Notes under the pieces: generated by a model
What the model was told of the DNA's origin: nothing
What the model saw: the letters and a program-made list of their open reading frames with translations, nothing else
Databases searched by the model: none
Assembly (NCBI GenBank): GCA_015067495.1
Contig: SVMI01000001.1
Location: 372,001 to 436,000 of the forward strand
Reading direction: 5' to 3'
Length of the DNA stretch: 64,000 bases
Source: Oscillospiraceae bacterium
GTDB lineage: Bacteria > Bacillota > Clostridia > Oscillospirales > Oscillospiraceae
Program-made: the position numbers and the translations under genes
Shown: piece after piece, positions 18,802 to 30,400 of the stretch
Layout of the letters: each line of letters begins with the position of its first letter
How positions within the stretch are numbered: position 1 is the first letter of the stretch

Positions 18802-19284
18802 TTGAAGAAAGTAGCCATCATCATGGGCAGCGACAGCGATCTGCCCGTCGTGCGCAAGGCAGCCGATCAGCTGGATGCCTTCGGCGTACCCTACGAAATG
18901 CACGTCTATTCTGCCCACAGAACCCCTGAACAAGCCCGTGACTTCGCCCTGAACGCCCGCGAAAACGGCTTCGGGGTCATCATTGCAGCTGCCGGTATGG
19001 CGGCACATTTGGCAGGCGCTCTGGCTGCCAACACCACCCTGCCTGTTATCGGCATCCCCATGAAATCCACAACCTTCACAAACGGCATTGACGCTCTGCT
19101 TTCTACTGTGCAGATGCCCTCCGGCATCCCTGTTGCAACTGTAGCTGTAGATGGGGCTGTCAATGCCGCTTTGCTTGCAATCGAGATCCTCGCGGTGACT
19201 GACGAGACCCTTGCAGCCAAGCTGGACGCCAAGCGCGCGGCTGATGCAGAAAAGGTTCTGGCGAAGGATGCTGCACTGCAGTAA
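18802..19284 (+). CDS. purE: 5-(carboxyamino)imidazole ribonucleotide mutase
   Basis: AIIMGSDSDLPVVRKAADQLDAFGVPYEMHVYSAHRTPE, AAAGMAAHLAGALAANTTLPVIGIP; TTG start. Confidence 0.95.
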   Translation: MKKVAIIMGSDSDLPVVRKAADQLDAFGVPYEMHVYSAHRTPEQARDFALNARENGFGVIIAAAGMAAHLAGALAANTTLPVIGIPMKSTTFTNGIDALLSTVQMPSGIPVATVAVDGAVNAALLAIEILAVTDETLAAKLDAKRAADAEKVLAKDAALQ

Positions 19285-19287
19285 CCT

Positions 19288-19357
19288 CAATGAGGAATTT
19301 GATTGCTCAATACCTAACTTCCAATTCCTAATTCCTAACTTCTAATTCCTAATTTAC
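19288..19357. repeat. Heptad hairpin element, copy c
   Basis: caatgaggaatttgattg ... aatacct-aacttcc-aattcct-aattcct-aacttct-aattcct-aattta between purE and purC. Confidence 0.7.
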
Positions 19358-19378
19358 AAAAGAAAGAGGTAATTAACT

Positions 19379-20068
19379 ATGAAAGATCTGAAGCTTCTGT
19401 ACACCGGCAAAACCAAGAATGTTTACGCGCTGCCCAACGGCAACTGCCTGCTGAAATTTAAGGACGACTGCACCGGCAAGGACGGTGTGTTCGATCCCGG
19501 TGAGAACAGCGTCGGTCTGACCATTGAGGGTGTTGGCGATGTGAATCTGCGCATGAGCATCTATTTCTTTGAGAAGATCAATGCTGCGGGCATCAAGACC
19601 CACTATGTTTCCGCCGACCTTGCAAGCACCACCATGGAGGTTCTGCCCGCCAAGGTCTTTGGCAAGGGTCTGGAGGTCATCTGCCGCAGGAAGGCTGTCG
19701 GCTCCTTCATCCGTCGCTACGGCGCGCTGATCGAGAGCGGCGCCGATTTGCCCTCCTATGTGGAGACCACCCTCAAGGACGACGAGAAGGGCGATCCGCT
19801 GATCACCAAGGACGCGCTGGTCGCCATCGGTGTGATGACCGAGGAACAGTATGAGGATCTGAAGAACATGACCCAGCAAATCACCAAGATCGTTGCGGAC
19901 GATCTGGCTGAAAAGGGCATGGAGCTGTACGATATCAAGTTTGAGTTCGGCTATGCACCCGACGGCAAGGTCATGCTGATCGACGAGGTGGCATCCGGCA
20001 ACATGCGTGTTTACAAGGATGGCGAGTACATCGATCCGATGAAGCTCAACGAGCTGTTCTTTGCTTAA
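19379..20068 (+). CDS. purC: SAICAR synthase
   Basis: [58 protein letters not shown]. Confidence 0.93.
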   Translation: MKDLKLLYTGKTKNVYALPNGNCLLKFKDDCTGKDGVFDPGENSVGLTIEGVGDVNLRMSIYFFEKINAAGIKTHYVSADLASTTMEVLPAKVFGKGLEVICRRKAVGSFIRRYGALIESGADLPSYVETTLKDDEKGDPLITKDALVAIGVMTEEQYEDLKNMTQQITKIVADDLAEKGMELYDIKFEFGYAPDGKVMLIDEVASGNMRVYKDGEYIDPMKLNELFFA

Positions 20069-20092
20069 AAATTACCTAAAGGAGAAAACCTC

Positions 20093-21516
<1,424 letters not shown>

Positions 21517-21517
<1 letters not shown>

Positions 21518-21908
21518 GCGGCGAGTCGCCGCCGACAATTCGAGCCTGAAGGTGCGGATGTGGTTATAACATCCTTTGGGCTCGCCCGGTTCGTTACATC
21601 TGCCAATTTCAAAGAAGGCAGTGGGGGTGTCCCACAGACAATTCGAGTCTGAAGGTGCGGATGTGGTTATAACATCCTTTGGGCACGCCCGGTTCGTTAC
21701 ATCTGCCAATTTCAAAGAAGGCAGTGGGGATGCCCCACGGACAATTCGAGTCTGAAGATGCGTATGTAACCGTCACATCCTTTGGGCACGCCCGGTTCGT
21801 TACACCTGCCAATTTCAAAGAAGGCAGTGGGGGTGTCCCACGGACAATTCGAGCCTGAAGATGCGGATGTGGTTATAACATCCTTTGGGCACGCCCGGTT
21901 CGTTACAT
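21517..21908. repeat. 103-bp structured tandem repeat, about 4 copies, purF-purM intergenic
   Basis: gacaattcgag... recurs at 21534, 21637, 21740 and 21843 (exact 103-bp period); each unit preceded by a short hairpin. Confidence 0.95.
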
Positions 21909-21935
21909 TTATCACTTCTGAAAAGGAGCGTAATT

Positions 21936-22988
21936 ATGGATCATAAAAATTCCCATTCTGCCAGCTATGCGGCTGCGGGTGTTGACATCACCGCCGGCTA
22001 CAGAGCGGTGGAGCTGATGAAAAAGCATGTTGCACGCACCCGCAACGAGGGCTGTCTTGACGACGTGGGCGGCTTTGGCGGCTGCTTCGGTCTGCCCATT
22101 GCGGGCATGGAAGAGCCGGTGCTGGTTTCCGGCACGGACGGCTGCGGCACCAAGGTCAAGCTGGCGATTTTGATGGACAAGCATGACACCATCGGCATCG
22201 ATGCGGTTGCCATGTGCGTCAACGACATTATCTGCTGCGGCGCAAAGCCCCTGTTCTTCCTCGACTATATCGCCTGCGGCAAGAATGTGCCGGAAAAGAT
22301 CGCTGCCATCGTCGGCGGTGTGGCGGAGGGCTGTGTCCAATCCGGCGCGGCACTGATCGGCGGTGAAACAGCAGAGCATCCCGGCTTGATGCCTGCGGAG
22401 GATTACGATCTTGCCGGTTTTGCGGTGGGCATCGTTGATAAAAAGAAAATTTTGGACAACACCGCCATGGCGGAGGGGGACGTGGTGATCGCGCTGGCAT
22501 CCACCGGCATTCACTCCAACGGCTTCAGTCTCTGCCGCAAGGTGTTTGACATTGACAACAACAATCCCCAGCTGTACGTAGCCCGGGAGGAGCTGGGCGG
22601 CAAGACCATTGCAGAGGCATTGCTGACGCCCACACGCATCTACGTCAAGAGCGTACTGGCACTGCTTCAGAAGGTGAATGTGAAGGGTATTTCCCACATC
22701 ACCGGCGGCGGTTTCTATGAAAACATTCCCCGTTCCATTCCCGACGGTCTGTGCGCAAAGATCGACAAGGCTGCCGTCAAGGTGCTGCCCATCTTCCACA
22801 TGATCGCCGCATGGGGCAACATTCCCGAGCGTGACATGTTCAACACCTACAACATGGGTGTTGGTATGAGCATCGTCGTTCCGGCGGCTGAGGTGGATGC
22901 TGCCCTTGAAATTCTGAAGGCGAACGGCGAGGATGCCTATGTGATCGGCACCATCGTCAAGGGTGAGGAAAAGGTGATCCTCGCATGA
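21936..22988 (+). CDS. purM: AIR synthetase
   Basis: [75 protein letters not shown]. Confidence 0.95.
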   Translation: MDHKNSHSASYAAAGVDITAGYRAVELMKKHVARTRNEGCLDDVGGFGGCFGLPIAGMEEPVLVSGTDGCGTKVKLAILMDKHDTIGIDAVAMCVNDIICCGAKPLFFLDYIACGKNVPEKIAAIVGGVAEGCVQSGAALIGGETAEHPGLMPAEDYDLAGFAVGIVDKKKILDNTAMAEGDVVIALASTGIHSNGFSLCRKVFDIDNNNPQLYVAREELGGKTIAEALLTPTRIYVKSVLALLQKVNVKGISHITGGGFYENIPRSIPDGLCAKIDKAAVKVLPIFHMIAAWGNIPERDMFNTYNMGVGMSIVVPAAEVDAALEILKANGEDAYVIGTIVKGEEKVILA

Positions 22989-23572
22989 AACGGATCGCGG
23001 TTTTGGTTTCCGGCGGCGGCACAAATCTGCAGGCGCTGATCGATGCCCAAGGAACTGTGCTGACGTCAGGCAAGATCACGTTGGTGGTCAGCAACAATGC
23101 AAACGCCTATGCGCTTCAGCGGGCGAAAAATGCCGGCATTGATACGGCGGTGGTACTGAAAAAAGAGTGCGGCTCTCAGGAAGCTTTCGAAAAAAAGCTG
23201 ATGGAGCTGCTGGATGAGGGTGGCATCGATGTGATCGTGCTGGCTGGCTTTATGACGATCCTGACAGAGCGGTTTACATCCCATTATCCCAAGCGCATCC
23301 TGAATGTGCATCCCAGCCTGATCCCCAGCTTCTGCGGCGAGGGCTTTTACGGCTTGCGGGTGCATGAGGAAGCACTGCGCTGCGGTGTCAAGGTCACCGG
23401 CGCGACGGTGCATTTTGTAAATGAGATCCCCGATGGCGGGGAGATCATCGCGCAGAAGGCGGTTTGCGTCGAGGATGGCGATACTCCTGAAATTCTGCAG
23501 CGCAGAGTGATGGAGCAGGCGGAATGGATTTTGCTTCCCCAAGCTGTGGAGAAGGTTTGTAAGGAAATGTAA
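22985..23572 (+). CDS. purN: GAR formyltransferase
   Basis: [57 protein letters not shown]. Confidence 0.95.
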   Translation: MKRIAVLVSGGGTNLQALIDAQGTVLTSGKITLVVSNNANAYALQRAKNAGIDTAVVLKKECGSQEAFEKKLMELLDEGGIDVIVLAGFMTILTERFTSHYPKRILNVHPSLIPSFCGEGFYGLRVHEEALRCGVKVTGATVHFVNEIPDGGEIIAQKAVCVEDGDTPEILQRRVMEQAEWILLPQAVEKVCKEM

Positions 23573-23586
23573 TGGAGGATATACCA

Positions 23587-24300
23587 ATGAACGTTTACGA
23601 AATCGGCAATATGGGCGAAAAGCTGGCAGGCAATACCTATCCCGGTCGCGGCATCGTCCTCGGCGTTACGCCCGATGGAAAAAAGGCAGTAGCTGCCTAC
23701 TTTATCATGGGTCGCTCCGTCAACTCCCGTAACCGGGTGTTCTGCGTTGAGCCGGACGGCATCCGCACGGAAGCCCATGACCCGGCACTGATGAAAGATC
23801 CCCATCTGATCATTTATCACCCTGTCCGTGCGCTGGGCAAGGGCTTGATCGTCACCAACGGTGATCAGACAGACACCATTTGGGAGTTCGCTGCCCGGGG
23901 TGAAAGCTGGGAGGCTGCGCTGCGTACCCGTCAGTTTGAGGACGACGCTCCCAACTGGACACCCCGCATTTCCGGCATTCAGGCAGGGGATGGCAGCTAC
24001 AAGCTGTCCATTCTGAAGGCAGCTGATCCCGAGGGGAAGGCTTGTGCAAGATTTTTCTGGGAGTATCCGGCAACGGCGGGTCTCGGTCACTTCCTGCACA
24101 CCTATGTCTGCGACGGAAATCCCGTGATCCCCACCTTCCAAGGGGAGCCGGAGCGGGTGGAAATTCCCGCAAAGCTGGAGGATTTCGCCGAGCAGCTGTG
24201 GAACAATCTGGATGAAAACAACAAGATCTCGCTGTTTGTGCGCTACACCGACATCGAAACCGGCGCGTACGAGCAGAAGATCATCAATAAGCACTGCTGA
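23587..24300 (+). CDS. IMP cyclohydrolase, PurO-like family
   Basis: NVYEIGNMGEKLAGNTYPGRGIVLGVTPDGKKAVAAYFIMGRSVNSRNRVF; between purN and the AICAR transformylase. Confidence 0.85.
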   Translation: MNVYEIGNMGEKLAGNTYPGRGIVLGVTPDGKKAVAAYFIMGRSVNSRNRVFCVEPDGIRTEAHDPALMKDPHLIIYHPVRALGKGLIVTNGDQTDTIWEFAARGESWEAALRTRQFEDDAPNWTPRISGIQAGDGSYKLSILKAADPEGKACARFFWEYPATAGLGHFLHTYVCDGNPVIPTFQGEPERVEIPAKLEDFAEQLWNNLDENNKISLFVRYTDIETGAYEQKIINKHC

Positions 24301-24303
24301 TTT

Positions 24304-24366
24304 CATTAGGAATTAGAAATGAGGAATGAGGAATTTTTCCAAGCCTCAGTTCCTAATTCCTAATTT
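24304..24366. repeat. Heptad hairpin element, copy d
   Basis: cattaggaattagaaatgaggaatgaggaatt ... agttcctaattcctaattta. Confidence 0.75.
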
Positions 24367-24382
24367 ACCGGAGGTTATAAAA

Positions 24383-25567
24383 ATGAAAAATTTTGAACTG
24401 AAATATGGCTGCAATCCCAATCAGAAGCCTGCTTCCGTGTATATGCACGACGGCAGCGAGCTGCCCTTTGAAATTTTGAACGGTCGCCCCGGCTACATCA
24501 ATTTTATGGATGCGCTGAATTCATGGCAGCTGGTCAAGGAACTGAAGGAAGCCACCGGCATGGCATGCGCTACCTCTTTTAAGCACGTTTCTCCCACCTC
24601 TGCCGCGGTGGGCAAGCCGCTGCCTGCCGATTTGAAGAAGGCTTGCTTCGTTGACCACATTGAGGGTCTTGACGAGAATCCGTTGGCTTGTGCCTATGCC
24701 CGCGCCCGTGGCACCGACCGTATGTGCAGCTTTGGTGACTGGGTTGCTCTGTCTGATGTTTGCGATGCCATGACTGCATCGCTGATCGCTCCTGAGGTTT
24801 CCGACGGCGTGATCGCGCCCGGCTATACGGACGAGGCACTGGCGATCCTGAAAAGCAAGCGTAAGGGCAGCTACAATATCGTAAAGATCGACCCCAATTA
24901 TGTTCCCGATGCGCAGGAGCGCAAGCAGGTATTCGGCATCACCTTTGAGCAGGGTCGCAACAACTTCAAGATCGGCAAGGAGCTGCTTGCCAACATCGTC
25001 ACGGCGAACAAGGAGCTGCCCGAGGATGCTGCCATCGATCTGATCGTTTCTCTGATCACCCTGAAGTACACCCAGTCCAATTCCGTCTGCTTTGCCTATG
25101 ACGGACAGGCGATCGGTGTCGGTGCCGGTCAGCAGAGCCGCATCCACTGTACCCGTCTTGCCGGCGGCAAGGCAGATACTTGGTTCTTGCGTCAGCATCC
25201 CAAGACGCTGGGGCTGAAATTCCGTGAGGATCTGGGTCGCGCCAACCGGGACAACGTGATCGACGGCTACATCAACGGCAACGAAGAGGATGTCTGCGCT
25301 GAGGGCATCTGGCAGAATTATTTCACCGAGCGTCCCGAGCCGCTGACTGCAGAGGACAAGAAGGCTTGGCTGTCCACCCGTCAGAATGTGGCACTGGGCT
25401 CTGACGCATTCTTCCCCTTCTCCGACAACATCAAGCGCGCTGTTGCTTCCGGCGTGAAGTACATCGCAGAGCCCGGCGGTTCGATCCGGGATGACCTTGT
25501 GATCGAGGAGTGCGACAAGCACGGCATCGTCATGGCATTTACGGGCATGCGCCTTTTCCACCACTAA
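24383..25567 (+). CDS. purH: AICAR formyltransferase, stand-alone (no fused IMP cyclohydrolase domain)
   Basis: LKYGCNPNQKPASVY, ATSFKHVSPTSAAVG, ARGTDRMCSFGDWVALSDVCD, IGVGAGQQSRIHC, AFFPFSDNI; ends in MRLFHH. Confidence 0.9.
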   Translation: MKNFELKYGCNPNQKPASVYMHDGSELPFEILNGRPGYINFMDALNSWQLVKELKEATGMACATSFKHVSPTSAAVGKPLPADLKKACFVDHIEGLDENPLACAYARARGTDRMCSFGDWVALSDVCDAMTASLIAPEVSDGVIAPGYTDEALAILKSKRKGSYNIVKIDPNYVPDAQERKQVFGITFEQGRNNFKIGKELLANIVTANKELPEDAAIDLIVSLITLKYTQSNSVCFAYDGQAIGVGAGQQSRIHCTRLAGGKADTWFLRQHPKTLGLKFREDLGRANRDNVIDGYINGNEEDVCAEGIWQNYFTERPEPLTAEDKKAWLSTRQNVALGSDAFFPFSDNIKRAVASGVKYIAEPGGSIRDDLVIEECDKHGIVMAFTGMRLFHH

Positions 25568-25570
25568 TGG

Positions 25571-25604
25571 TAATTAGGAATTAGAAATGAGGAATTAGGA
25601 ATTG
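25571..25604. repeat. Heptad repeat, left arm, before four-helix-bundle gene
   Basis: aattagg-aattaga-aatgagg-aattagg-aattgga, 5 heptads from 25572; overlaps the TTG start. Confidence 0.9.
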
Positions 25605-25955
25605 GATCAAAACGAAGCTAAGTCTAAAAGCATTGTTTTTGCGAAAAGAATTATACATGCATATCAGTATTTATGTGAAGATAAGAAAGAATTTGTTCTT
25701 TCGAAGCAACTGCTGCGCAGTGGAACGAGCATTGGTGCAAATATTGCAGAAGCCCAGTATGGCAGCAGCCGCAAGGATTTTCTGAACAAGATCTATATTG
25801 CTCTAAAGGAATGTGCGGAGACGTTGTATTGGTTGGAATTACTTGCGTCTTGCAGCTACTTGTCTGATAACGAATACAAGTCGTTGTATGCAGACTGTGA
25901 GGAATTGCGAAAAATCCTTTCTTCAATTACGAAAACCACACGCGATACGTTGTAA
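25602..25955 (+). CDS. Four helix bundle protein (23S rRNA IVS / S23 family-like)
   Basis: 117 aa; SIVFAKRIIHAYQYLCEDKKEFVLSKQLLRSGTSIGANIAEAQYGSSRKDFLNKIYIALKECAETLYWLELL. Confidence 0.9.
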   Translation: MDQNEAKSKSIVFAKRIIHAYQYLCEDKKEFVLSKQLLRSGTSIGANIAEAQYGSSRKDFLNKIYIALKECAETLYWLELLASCSYLSDNEYKSLYADCEELRKILSSITKTTRDTL

Positions 25956-25987
25956 TTTGTTCGTGAGATGGAACGGGAGCATGGAAT

Positions 25988-26019
25988 CATTCCTAATTCC
26001 TAACCCCTAATTCCTAATT
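25988..26019. repeat. Heptad repeat, right arm (inverted), after four-helix-bundle gene
   Basis: cattcct-aattcct-aacccct-aattcct-aatt, complementary to the 25572-25604 arm. Confidence 0.9.
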
Positions 26020-26031
26020 TTGGAGGTTGTT

Positions 26032-27297
26032 ATGAAACTTATGGTCGTTGGCGGAGGCGGACGTGAACACGCCATTATCCGCTCGCTGAAGAAAAATCCC
26101 GATGTGGAAGTGATCTATGCACTGCCCGGCAACGGCGGCATCGCCGCGGATGCGGTATGTGTACCCATCGGCGCTACGGAGATCGAAAAGATCGTGGCGT
26201 TTGCTGTGGAAAAGAAAATGGATTATGCTGTGGTCGCCCCGGATGATCCTCTGGTGCTTGGCTGTGTGGATGCGCTGGAGGAAAAGGGCATTCCCTGCTT
26301 TGGCCCGCGGGCAAATGCGGCGATCATCGAGGGAAGCAAGGCATTTTCCAAGAATTTGATGAAAAAGTACGGCATCCCGACGGCGGCCTACGAGATATTT
26401 ACGGAGCTTGACAAGGCACTTGCGTATTTGGAAACCGCACCGATCCCCACCGTCGTCAAGGCGGACGGATTGGCACTGGGCAAGGGTGTGATCATCGCCC
26501 AGACCCGCGAAGAAGCCAAGCAGGCGGTCACCGACATGATGGCAAACGCCAAGTTTGGTGCTTCCGGCTCGACGGTGGTCATCGAAGAATTTTTGACCGG
26601 CCCGGAGGTTTCCGTGCTGGCATTCACCGACGGCAAGGTTGTCCGCCCCATGGTGTCCAGCATGGATCACAAGCGCGCCGGTGACAACGACACGGGTCTG
26701 AACACCGGCGGTATGGGTACGATCGCACCCAACCCTTATTACACCGATGAGATCGCCAAGCAGTGCATGAAAGAGATTTTCCTGCCCACGATCCGTGCGA
26801 TGAAGAAGGAAAAGCGCACCTTTAAGGGCTGTCTGTATTTCGGCTTGATGCTGACTCCCAACGGTCCGAAGGTGATCGAATACAACTGCCGCTTCGGCGA
26901 TCCTGAGACGCAGGTGGTGCTGCCGCTGCTGAAAAGCGATCTGCTGACGGTGATGCAGGCTTGCACCAACGGAACGCTGGCAAAGACGCCTGTGCGTTTT
27001 TCCAAAAAGCATGCCTGCTGTGTGATCAAGGCATCCAAGGGTTACCCGGAAAGCTACAAAAAGGGCTACCGGCTGACCATGTCCGAACGTGCCGAAAGAG
27101 TGACCTTTGTTGCCGGTGCGAAGCTGGAAAATGGCAAGCTGGTCACCTCCGGCGGACGTGTTACCGGCACGACTGCGGTGCGTGGCTCTTTGGAAGAAGC
27201 GATCACCGCTGCTTATCGCCTGAGCGCCGGCGTGAAGTTCGGAAACGCCTACTGCCGCAGCGATATTGGTCAGAGGGCTTTGCAGGCAAAGAAGTAA
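26032..27297 (+). CDS. purD: Phosphoribosylamine-glycine ligase
   Basis: KLMVVGGGGREHAIIRSLKKNPDVEVIYALPGNGGIA, GVIIAQTREEAKQAV, NCRFGDPETQVVLP. Confidence 0.95.
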   Translation: MKLMVVGGGGREHAIIRSLKKNPDVEVIYALPGNGGIAADAVCVPIGATEIEKIVAFAVEKKMDYAVVAPDDPLVLGCVDALEEKGIPCFGPRANAAIIEGSKAFSKNLMKKYGIPTAAYEIFTELDKALAYLETAPIPTVVKADGLALGKGVIIAQTREEAKQAVTDMMANAKFGASGSTVVIEEFLTGPEVSVLAFTDGKVVRPMVSSMDHKRAGDNDTGLNTGGMGTIAPNPYYTDEIAKQCMKEIFLPTIRAMKKEKRTFKGCLYFGLMLTPNGPKVIEYNCRFGDPETQVVLPLLKSDLLTVMQACTNGTLAKTPVRFSKKHACCVIKASKGYPESYKKGYRLTMSERAERVTFVAGAKLENGKLVTSGGRVTGTTAVRGSLEEAITAAYRLSAGVKFGNAYCRSDIGQRALQAKK

Positions 27298-27309
27298 GCT
27301 GCGCTTACT

Positions 27310-27385
27310 CAATTAGGAATTAGAAATGAGGAATTGTTTTCTTCTGTTTCTCTACTCCTAATTCCTAACTCCTCATTCCTAATTT
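27310..27385. repeat. Heptad hairpin element, copy g
   Basis: aattaggaattagaaatgaggaattg ... tactcctaattcctaactcctcattcctaattta between purD and purL. Confidence 0.75.
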
Positions 27386-27416
27386 ATAAGACAAAAATCA
27401 TTAGGAGGAAACCCCA

Positions 27417-30400
27417 ATGGTATATCGTGTATATGTAGAGAAAAAGCCGGGGCAGACCCATGAGGCGACGGGACTTGCGAAGGAAGTGCAGGAATTTCTG
27501 CAGATCAAGGGTCTGACGTCCGTACGTGTGCTGAACCGATATGATGCGGAAAATCTCGAAAAGACGCTGTTTGACTATGCGGTCAACACCGTTTTCTCGG
27601 AACCGCAGGTGGACGATGTGCGCTTCGATGTGCCGACGGGCAAGGTCGTGTTTGCCGTCGAGCCGCTGCCCGGTCAATTTGATCAGAGGGCGGATTCTGC
27701 GGCGCAGTGCATTCAGATTTTGGGTCAGTGCGAGCGTCCCACAGTTCGCTCTGCGAAGGTCTATGTGCTGGAAGGGGATCTCAGCGCGGATGACGTCGCT
27801 GCCATCAAAAAGCATGTCATCAACCCGGTCGAGTGCCGTGAGGCATCCCTTGAGATGCCCGAAACGCTGGCGGCGGAGTATGCTGTGCCGGAGCGTGTTG
27901 CGACGGTGAACGGCTTCATCGCTATGGATGAAAGCGCGCTGGCGGCACTGCTGGAGCGGTTGGGACTTGCCATGGATCTGGATGACCTGAAGTTCCTGCA
28001 AAACTATTTTGCAGGCGAGGAGCATCGGGATCCGACAATCACGGAGATCCGCGTGGTGGACACCTACTGGTCTGACCATTGCCGGCACACCACATTTTCT
28101 ACCATTTTGGACGAGGTGAAGATCGACGATCCGGCAGTTGCTGCGGCGTATCAGCGGTATCTCGATGCCCGCATCGAGGTTTACGGCGCGGAAAAGGCGG
28201 CGAAGCGTCCTCAGACGCTGATGGACATTGCCACCATCGGCGCAAAGACCCTGAAAAAGCGGGGGTTGCTGCCGGAGCTGGACGAGAGTGAGGAGATCAA
28301 CGCCTGTTCCATCCGTCTGACCGCCAAGGTCAACGGCGAGGATCAGGATTGGCTTCTGATGTTTAAGAATGAGACCCACAACCACCCCACGGAAATTGAA
28401 CCCTTCGGCGGCGCGGCGACCTGCATCGGCGGCTGCATCCGTGACCCCCTCAGCGGTCGCGCCTATGTGCATCAGGCGATGCGCGTCACCGGCGCTGCCG
28501 ATCCCAGAAGATCCCTGAGCCAGACGCTCTCCGGCAAGCTGCCTCAGAGAAAGCTCTGTCAGACGGCTGCGGCGGGTTATTCCTCTTACGGCAATCAGAT
28601 CGGTCTTGCAACCGGTCATGTTGCGGAAATTTATCACGACGGCTTTGTGGCAAAGCGTCTGGAATGCGGTGCGGTGGTTGGCGCTGCCCCCGCTTACAAT
28701 GTGCGCCGGGAGCGTCCTGCGCCCGGTGATATCATCGTGCTGCTGGGTGGCCGCACCGGTCGTGACGGCATTGGCGGTGCAACCGGCTCCAGCAAGAGCC
28801 ACAACATGAAATCCCTGACCACCATGGCATCTGAGGTGCAGAAGGGCAATGCCCCCGAGGAACGCAAGATCCAGCGTTTGTTCCGCGATCCTAAGGTCAC
28901 CCGTCTTATTAAGCGCTGCAACGACTTCGGCGCAGGCGGTGTTTCTGTTGCCATCGGTGAGCTGGCGGACGGTCTGCGGATCGATCTGGACGCTGTTCGC
29001 AAGAAGTATGAGGGTCTGGACGGCACGGAAATTGCAATTTCCGAGTCCCAGGAGCGCATGGCAGTTGTGGTTGCGGCTGAGGATGCCGATGCCTTCATGG
29101 CTTATGCAAGCGCGGAAAACCTCGAAGCTTATCGGGTGGCGGTGGTCACCGAAGAGCCGCGGATGGTTATGGTCTGGAAGGGCGTGGAGATCGCGAGCCT
29201 AAGCCGCGCGTTCCTCGACACCAACGGCGCAAGCAAGCACGCAAATGTGCAGGTGGATGCGAAGGAGCTGTCGGCACTGAGCAAGAGCCTGTACGGTTCT
29301 CTTCGCGAGATGGCTGCTGATCTGAAGACTGCCAGCCGCAGAGGCTTGGTGGAGCGTTTTGACGGTTCTATCGGCACCGGCTCTGTGCTGATGCCCTTCG
29401 GCGGCAAGACGCAGCGCACCCCGGCGCAGGTGATGGCGGCAACGCTGCCCATGCTTCCCGGTCAGGTGACCGATCAGGCAAGCGTTTTCAGCTGGGGCAT
29501 GGATCCTGATCACATGTGCATTGATCCCTACACCGGCGCGCATGCGGCGATCTACAGCAGCGTAGCCAAGCTGGTGGCGGCGGGTGCTGACTATAAAAAG
29601 GTTTATCTTTCTCTGCAGGAGTTTTTTGAGAAGCTCAGAAATGAGCCGCTGCGCTGGGGCAAGCCCTTTGCGGCACTGCTGGGCGCGCTGGATGCACAGC
29701 TGGAGCTGGGTGCTGCTGCCATCGGCGGCAAGGATTCCATGTCCGGCTCGTTCTTGGATCACGACGTGCCGCCTACGCTGATCTCCTTTGCCATTGCGCC
29801 CATCGATAAGCACGAAGTGCTGACCCCGGAATTTAAGAAAGCGGGTCATCCCGTTTATCTGTTCGGTGCTGCCGATGAGTCCGCGGAAAGCCTGAAGGCA
29901 ACGTGGGAGAATTTCCACAAGCTGCATAAAAAGGGCAAGGTCAAGGCGGCTTGGGCGGTGGAGTACGGCATCGGCGAAGCGGTGATGAAGATGTCCTTCG
30001 GTAACAACATCGGCTTCTGTGCGTCTGCGCCGGTGGATGAAAACTGGCATCTGGGACTGTGGGGCTTTCTTGTGGCAGAGCTTACCGAGGATGTGGAGCT
30101 GCCCGGAGTGATGAAGCTGGGCGTGACTACGGAAGAAGCAGCCATCGTTTTGGGCGAGGACAAGGCTGAAATTTCGGAGCTGCTGGCACTGAATGAAGCT
30201 GTTTTGGAGAATGTCTATCCCACCAAGGTCAGGGAAAGGGAAGCAGAGCTGCCGGTGTTCGGCTACAGCGGCGGCTGCACCGCTGCGCCTGCCGTGAAGG
30301 TGGCGAAGCCCAAGGTTTTGATCCCCGTTTTCCCCGGCACGAACTGTGAATATGACTCCGCCCGCGCCATGGCGGCAGCGGGTGCTGAGCCGGAGATCTT

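Noticed and set aside
21609-21915. Repeat-encoded minus-strand ORFs (TNRACPKDV...TAFFEIGRCNEPG)
   Set aside because: 103-bp period is not divisible by 3, so frames shift between copies; better explained as non-coding structured repeat.
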